Source of the DNA: Clostridia bacterium
Lineage (GTDB): Bacteria > Bacillota_A > Clostridia > Peptostreptococcales > JAAYPU01
Assembly: GCA_022360735.1 (NCBI GenBank)
Contig: JAKSCF010000295.1
Location: 1-8,091, forward strand
Direction: 5' to 3'
DNA length: 8,091 bases
Positions 4,694 through 8,091 of this stretch are shown here, one piece after another (positions within the stretch are counted from its first letter, which is position 1; each line of letters begins with the position of its first letter). Made by a program: the position numbers and the translations under genes. The notes under the pieces were generated by a model, which was given only the letters and a program-made list of their open reading frames with translations, searched no databases and was not told the DNA's origin.

Positions 4694-5845
4694 ATGCAAG
4701 TATATTTAGATAACAGTGCTACAACCAAGCCTCTCCTTGAGGTTATGGAAGTTATGAATGACTATTACCAAAATCATTATGGTAATCCTTCATCTCTTCA
4801 TAGAATGGGAATGACAGCGGAGAAGGGCGTTAAAAGTGCCAGAAGAATTATATGTCAATGGCTGAATATTCAAGAGAACGAGTTTTATTTTACTTCAGGA
4901 GGAACAGAATCCAATAATATGGCTTTATTTGGAGCAGTCAATGCTTTAAAGAAAAAGGGCAATAAAATTATCACCACTTGTATTGAGCATCCGGCAGTTT
5001 TAAATGTGTGCAAAAAGTTAGAGCAAAATGGAATGGATGTACATTATGTTTCAGTCAATGACAAAGGACTTATGGATATAGACGCATTCAATGATGCTTT
5101 AGATGAGAATACCATTTTAGTAAGTGTAATGGCCGTTAACAATGAATTAGGAACCATTCAGCCAATTGATAAAATTGGAAAGCAGAAAAAATTTTTTAAT
5201 AACTTGTATTTTCATGTAGACGCTGTACAAGCCTTTGGAAAAGTACCCATATGTCCTAAAGATATAAATGTGGATTTTTTATCTGTTAGTGCTCATAAAT
5301 TACATGGACCAAAAGGTATTGGCGGTTTATATATTCGAAATGGAATAACCATCCAGCCTTTAATGTTGGGAGGGTCACAAGAAAGAAATATGCGTTCGGG
5401 GACAGAAAATGTACCTGGTATTGTTGGTTTTGGTAAAGCTGTAGAATCTATTTTTTCTACTAATGACCATGTTAAAAAAATAAATGAGTGTAAAAAACAT
5501 TTGCTGAATGGCTTAAAGCAAGAAATTTCAGATATTAAAATAAACAGCTATGAAGATGATCGATGCGCACCCCATGTATTGAATGTCAGCTTTTTAGGCG
5601 TAAAAGCTGAGATTTTGCTGCATATGCTGGAACAAGACGGTATATATGTATCTACCGGATCGGCTTGTTCATCAAAAAAGAAATCTCAAAGCCATGTCCT
5701 TAAAGCAGCAAGACTAAATGCTGAGGAGATAGAAGGCGCAGTGAGATTCAGCTTCTCATTTGAAAATGATACTCAGGAAATGGACTATGTCTTGGAAAAA
5801 TTAAAGAAGCATGTGAAAAGTATAAGGAAGATGGTGAGGAGATAA
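4694..5845 (+). CDS. Cysteine desulfurase, NifS/IscS-type, thiI partner
   Basis: This PLP enzyme takes sulfur from cysteine, giving alanine and an enzyme-bound persulfide. The 383-residue class V aminotransferase fold shows VYLDNSATT (3-11), TSGGTESNN (67-75), His99 in IEHP that stacks on PLP, Asp176 in HVDAVQAFGKV, the Schiff-base Lys202 in SVSAHKLHGPKG, RSGTENV (234-240), and the persulfide Cys325 in STGSACSS. The loop after Cys325 (KKKSQSHVL) is lysine-rich, as in NifZ-like enzymes, rather than the IscS type. No iscU, iscR or suf gene is adjacent; thiI follows after 2 bases. I infer that it hands sulfur to ThiI for tRNA 4-thiouridine, as NifZ does in Bacillus subtilis. A wider Fe-S role cannot be excluded. 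Confidence 0.95.
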   Translation: MQVYLDNSATTKPLLEVMEVMNDYYQNHYGNPSSLHRMGMTAEKGVKSARRIICQWLNIQENEFYFTSGGTESNNMALFGAVNALKKKGNKIITTCIEHPAVLNVCKKLEQNGMDVHYVSVNDKGLMDIDAFNDALDENTILVSVMAVNNELGTIQPIDKIGKQKKFFNNLYFHVDAVQAFGKVPICPKDINVDFLSVSAHKLHGPKGIGGLYIRNGITIQPLMLGGSQERNMRSGTENVPGIVGFGKAVESIFSTNDHVKKINECKKHLLNGLKQEISDIKINSYEDDRCAPHVLNVSFLGVKAEILLHMLEQDGIYVSTGSACSSKKKSQSHVLKAARLNAEEIEGAVRFSFSFENDTQEMDYVLEKLKKHVKSIRKMVRR

Positions 5846-5847
5846 AT

Positions 5848-7026
5848 ATGAAAAAAGTATTTTTGATTAAGTACGGAGAAATTGCTTTAAAAGGATTAAA
5901 TAAACCTTACTTTGAACGAATGTTAATGCAAAGAATTAAAACTGCTCTAAGGGATTTTGATGTTTTGAGTTTATATCGTTCGGAAGGCGTTCTTTATCTT
6001 GAGGCAGATCAAAGGCATTCAGATGAAGCGGTAATAGCTCAAATTAAAAAAGTATTTGGTATTGCTTCTGTTAGTATTGCATATGAAACAGAAACGGATA
6101 TTCAGAAAATTTCAGATACGGCTGTACAATTTATGGAAGAGCTCATGAGGCATAAAGGTATAAAAACTTTTAAAGTAAGTGCCAAAAGAGGATTTAAGCA
6201 GTTTCACATGAAATCTCCGGAAATATGCAGGCAGGTCGGCGGCGATATTTTAAGACAAATCAATGGACTTCAAGTAGATGTTCATGAACCGGACTGTTTT
6301 ATCCATGTTGATGTCAGAAGAAACAATTCTTATATCTATAGTGAAAAAATATCCGGTTATGGGGGATTGCCTCTTGGGACAAATGGAAAAGGATTGTTAC
6401 TGTTGTCCGGAGGTATTGACAGTCCGGTTGCAGGATGGATGATGGCTAAAAGAGGTATGGAAGTTGAAGCGGTTCATTTTCATTCTTACCCTTATACCAG
6501 TGAACGTGCTAAAGAGAAGGTATTGGATTTAGCAAAAATTGTTTCTCAGTATAGCGGAAAATTTAAAATCTCAATTGTCAACCTTCTGAATATACAACAA
6601 CAGATTGCAGAGAAATGTCCCGAAGATGAAATGACCATTTTATCCAGACGTTTTATGATGAAAATAAGTGAAAGAATTGCGGTTCAAAACCATTGCCATG
6701 CACTCATTACCGGGGAAAGCATTGGACAAGTTGCCAGCCAAACCATCCAAGGGCTGGTGGCTACTGATGAAGCAGTCCATATTCCGGTTATGAGACCTTT
6801 GATTGCATTGGATAAAGTTGATATTATAGACATTTCAAAAGATATTGGCACATATGATACATCCATTCTTCCCTTTGAGGATTGTTGTACGGTATTTTTA
6901 CCAAAACACCCGGTAACCAAACCAAAACTGGAAAGAATACTTGAATCAGAAAGTTTGCTGAATGTGGACGGGTTGGTAGAAGATGCTTTGGAAGATATTG
7001 AAATAGAAATGGTTGATTTTTTATAA
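5848..7026 (+). CDS. thiI: tRNA 4-thiouridine synthase ThiI (no rhodanese domain)
   Basis: ThiI adenylates U8 of tRNA and replaces its oxygen with sulfur; in some bacteria it also serves thiamine thiazole synthesis. The 392 residues comprise an N-terminal ferredoxin-like part starting FLIKYGEIALKG (5-16), a THUMP domain (about 60-165, with KTFKVSAKRGFKQF), and an ATP pyrophosphatase domain with the PP-loop SGGIDSP (187-193), TGESIGQVASQT (288-299) and EDCCTVFLPKHP (344-355). Cys347 aligns with the essential Cys344 of E. coli. The C-terminal rhodanese domain of the E. coli protein is absent, as in Bacillus, so sulfur probably comes directly from the desulfurase just upstream. GAGGAG at 5836-5841 is 6 bases before the ATG. 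Confidence 0.96.
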   Translation: MKKVFLIKYGEIALKGLNKPYFERMLMQRIKTALRDFDVLSLYRSEGVLYLEADQRHSDEAVIAQIKKVFGIASVSIAYETETDIQKISDTAVQFMEELMRHKGIKTFKVSAKRGFKQFHMKSPEICRQVGGDILRQINGLQVDVHEPDCFIHVDVRRNNSYIYSEKISGYGGLPLGTNGKGLLLLSGGIDSPVAGWMMAKRGMEVEAVHFHSYPYTSERAKEKVLDLAKIVSQYSGKFKISIVNLLNIQQQIAEKCPEDEMTILSRRFMMKISERIAVQNHCHALITGESIGQVASQTIQGLVATDEAVHIPVMRPLIALDKVDIIDISKDIGTYDTSILPFEDCCTVFLPKHPVTKPKLERILESESLLNVDGLVEDALEDIEIEMVDFL

Positions 7027-7040
7027 GGTGACAGATTATC

Positions 7041-7077
7041 AAATCACTTAACATTTAATAGTTAAGTGATTTTTTTT
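7041..7077 (+). terminator. Intrinsic terminator after thiI
   Basis: AATCACTTAAC (7042-7052) and GTTAAGTGATT (7061-7071) form an 11-bp stem, 12 with A7041-T7072, with an 8-base loop and a T run to 7077. It separates the sulfur-transfer unit from spoIIA. The reverse strand lacks a long T run, so it works in one direction. Confidence 0.92.
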
Positions 7078-7083
7078 GACAAA
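7075..7083 (-). promoter_or_regulatory. Candidate Spo0A box 1 upstream of spoIIA
   Basis: The minus strand reads TTTGTCAAA, a full match to the Spo0A consensus TTTGTCRAA. It lies about 40 bases before the candidate sigma-H -35. It overlaps the end of the thiI terminator T run, so part of the match comes free from that T run. Confidence 0.45.
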
Positions 7084-7114
7084 AATAGTTAAAAGTAGTG
7101 AATTAATGATTTTA

Positions 7115-7123
7115 TTTGCCAAA
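7115..7123 (+). promoter_or_regulatory. Candidate Spo0A box 2 at the spoIIA -35 region
   Basis: TTTGCCAAA has one mismatch to the Spo0A box TTTGTCRAA and abuts the AGGA of the candidate sigma-H -35. Spo0A-P is known to activate spoIIA in Bacillus, and its boxes commonly lie next to the -35 of its target promoters. Confidence 0.4.
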
Positions 7124-7148
7124 GGACTTTTCTCATGGATATAGAAAT
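7121..7148 (+). promoter_or_regulatory. Candidate sigma-H promoter of spoIIA
   Basis: AAAGGA (AGGA at 7123-7126) resembles the sigma-H -35, and GAAAT (7144-7148) resembles its GAAT -10; the distance of 17 bases between AGGA and GAA fits the family spacing. Transcription would start near 7155, about 30 bases before spoIIAA. In Bacillus the spoIIA operon is read by sigma-H RNA polymerase. No convincing sigma-A -10 is seen here. Confidence 0.5.
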
Positions 7149-7183
7149 TATAAAAATGAAATAGGATGTAGAGGAGGGGCAGG

Positions 7184-7525
7184 ATGAAAATAAGTTTTGA
7201 AACAAAAGACAATATATTAATTGCTGAATTAGAGGGAGAACTGGATCATCATACGGCTAAAGAAGTAAGAGATGAAGTAGATAGAACCATAGATGCATTT
7301 TTTATACAACATCTCATTTTCGATTTTAAAGACGTTACATTTATGGATAGTTCGGGAATAGGAGTAATTATCGGAAGATACAATAAAATTCACGATGCAA
7401 ACGGTCGAGTAAGCGTTATCAACTGCAATAAATATGTCGATAAAATATTCACTGTTTCAGGATTATATTCCATTATAGAAAAGTACAGTGACCTAGATGA
7501 AGCTTTAAAAAGGTTTAATGAGTGA
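7184..7525 (+). CDS. spoIIAA: Anti-sigma F factor antagonist
   Basis: SpoIIAA is the anti-anti-sigma factor of the forespore switch. In its unphosphorylated form it attacks the SpoIIAB-sigma-F complex and frees sigma-F; SpoIIAB inactivates it by phosphorylation. The 113-residue STAS protein has the family length. Key parts are the N-terminal strand region with [11 protein letters not shown] (15-25) and [10 protein letters not shown] (53-62), where Ser57 matches the phosphorylated Ser58 of Bacillus subtilis. AGGAGG (7172-7177) is 6 bases before the ATG. spoIIAB begins 11 bases after its stop. The SpoIIE phosphatase that reactivates it is not in the window. SpoIIAA rather than RsbV is shown by the sigF context. 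Confidence 0.96.
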   Translation: MKISFETKDNILIAELEGELDHHTAKEVRDEVDRTIDAFFIQHLIFDFKDVTFMDSSGIGVIIGRYNKIHDANGRVSVINCNKYVDKIFTVSGLYSIIEKYSDLDEALKRFNE

Positions 7526-7536
7526 GGGGTGAGAGG

Positions 7537-7974
7537 ATGACGACATTTAATAACCGAATGAAATTAGAATTTATTAATAAATCGGAAAATGAATCTTTTG
7601 CAAGGGTAGCCGTTGCAGCATTCATTTCTCAATTGGATCCAACCATTGAAGAACTAATAGAAATAAAAACTGCCTTATCGGAAGCAGTGACCAATGCGAT
7701 TATACATGCTTATGATACAAATGAAGGAATGATAATATTACATTGCTCCATTGAAGATAAAACAGTTGAAATTACGATAGAAGATTCTGGTATTGGTATT
7801 GAGGATATTAATAAAGCAAGGGAACCATTATTTACTTCCAAACCTGAACAAGAACGCTCCGGAATGGGATTTACAGTAATGGAAACATTTGTTGATGAAG
7901 TAAATGTGCATTCTGTTCTAGGAGAAGGTACCAAAGTGTTTCTGAAAAAAACACTTAATACGGATATTTCATAA
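7537..7974 (+). CDS. spoIIAB: Anti-sigma F factor and serine kinase
   Basis: SpoIIAB holds sigma-F inactive in the predivisional cell and mother cell and phosphorylates SpoIIAA. The 145-residue protein is a GHKL-fold ATPase with [18 protein letters not shown] (18-35, including Arg23, matching Arg20 that contacts both partners), the N box [12 protein letters not shown] (48-59, Glu49 catalytic base and Asn53 for magnesium), the G1 box EDSGIGI (82-88), and the lid and G2 region [11 protein letters not shown] (106-116). I chose ATG 7537 because GAGGGG (7524-7529) is 7 bases upstream and the length matches homologs. A GTG at 7522 would overlap the spoIIAA stop but lacks a separate binding site. 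Confidence 0.96.
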   Translation: MTTFNNRMKLEFINKSENESFARVAVAAFISQLDPTIEELIEIKTALSEAVTNAIIHAYDTNEGMIILHCSIEDKTVEITIEDSGIGIEDINKAREPLFTSKPEQERSGMGFTVMETFVDEVNVHSVLGEGTKVFLKKTLNTDIS

Positions 7975-8001
7975 AGCATAATAAAGTAAAGGATTGTTGG
8001 G

Positions 8002-8091
8002 ATGGAGGAAAATTTAAAATATTCAGGTTCTTGGGAAGATGAAATACATGAGCGCATTTTGGAAGCACAACTCGGAAATGAAGAGGCAAAA
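8002..8091 (+). CDS. sigF: Sporulation sigma factor F, N-terminal 30 codons (cut by window edge)
   Basis: Sigma-F directs the first forespore-specific transcription. Only 30 codons are visible; the reading frame is open to the last base. The segment EIHERILEAQLGNEEAK resembles the first helices of sigma-F family proteins, just before core region 2. AAGGA (7989-7993) is 8 bases before the ATG. The call rests mainly on position: spoIIAA-spoIIAB-sigF order is conserved in spore formers. The DNA-binding and core-binding regions lie beyond the right edge. Confidence 0.9.
   Translation, partial: MEENLKYSGSWEDEIHERILEAQLGNEEAK

Noticed and set aside
6684..7054. Open frames antisense to the 3' end of thiI
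   Set aside because: Overlap each other and conserved thiI coding sequence, with no binding sites or known motifs.
7076..7104. Sigma-A promoter upstream of spoIIA using TTGACA at 7076
   Set aside because: The only -10 at 17 bases is TGAATT, a poor match, and TTGACA arises from the terminator T run joined to GACA.
7522..7536. GTG start for spoIIAB at 7522
   Set aside because: The best binding site (7524-7529) lies downstream of this codon and serves ATG 7537; homolog length also fits 7537.
7710..8057. Open frame antisense to spoIIAB and sigF
   Set aside because: Spans two conserved sense genes and has no family features.
1..8091. CRISPR array, tRNA, rRNA, insertion sequence or defence system
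   Set aside because: No direct-repeat array, cloverleaf, transposase or terminal inverted repeats were seen; all long genes belong to known housekeeping or sporulation families.

Overview
This is an AT-rich stretch of a low-GC, endospore-forming Firmicute, most likely a clostridial lineage. That reading rests on T-box RNA control of the trp genes, strong GGAGG-type ribosome binding sites, a spoIIAA-spoIIAB-sigF sporulation operon, and a rhodanese-less ThiI paired with a NifS-like desulfurase. I cannot name the genus from the sequence alone.

Left part (1-4453, minus strand): the start of a tryptophan operon in the order trpE-trpG-trpD-trpC-trpF. All genes overlap by 4-7 bases, as in translational coupling, and trpF runs off the left edge. 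A consensus promoter (TTGACA, 17 bp, TATAAT) drives a leader of about 450 nt. The leader is a tryptophan T-box with a UGG specifier. It has one Stem I but two consecutive copies of the Stem III/antiterminator/terminator module, so RNA polymerase must pass two tRNA-dependent checkpoints before trpE. The two copies differ at the base that reads the tRNA discriminator (UGGC and UGGU). TrpE also keeps the LLES feedback motif, so control acts on both RNA and enzyme.

Middle (4513-7077, plus strand): a divergent promoter drives a cysteine desulfurase gene and thiI, a two-gene sulfur-transfer unit probably for 4-thiouridine in tRNA and/or thiamine thiazole. Its 5' UTR holds an unexplained 16-bp hairpin, a possible 5-codon upstream ORF inside that hairpin, and a run of 19 A. 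A good intrinsic terminator closes the unit.

Right part (7075-8091, plus strand): the spoIIA operon, encoding the anti-anti-sigma factor SpoIIAA, the anti-sigma kinase SpoIIAB and the first 30 codons of sigma-F. It is preceded by a candidate sigma-H promoter and two candidate Spo0A boxes, as expected for the switch that starts forespore-specific transcription.

All the protein genes belong to known families. The most unusual parts are RNA-level: the duplicated T-box expression module and the hairpin/poly-A leader of the desulfurase gene. I found no mobile element, CRISPR array, tRNA or rRNA.
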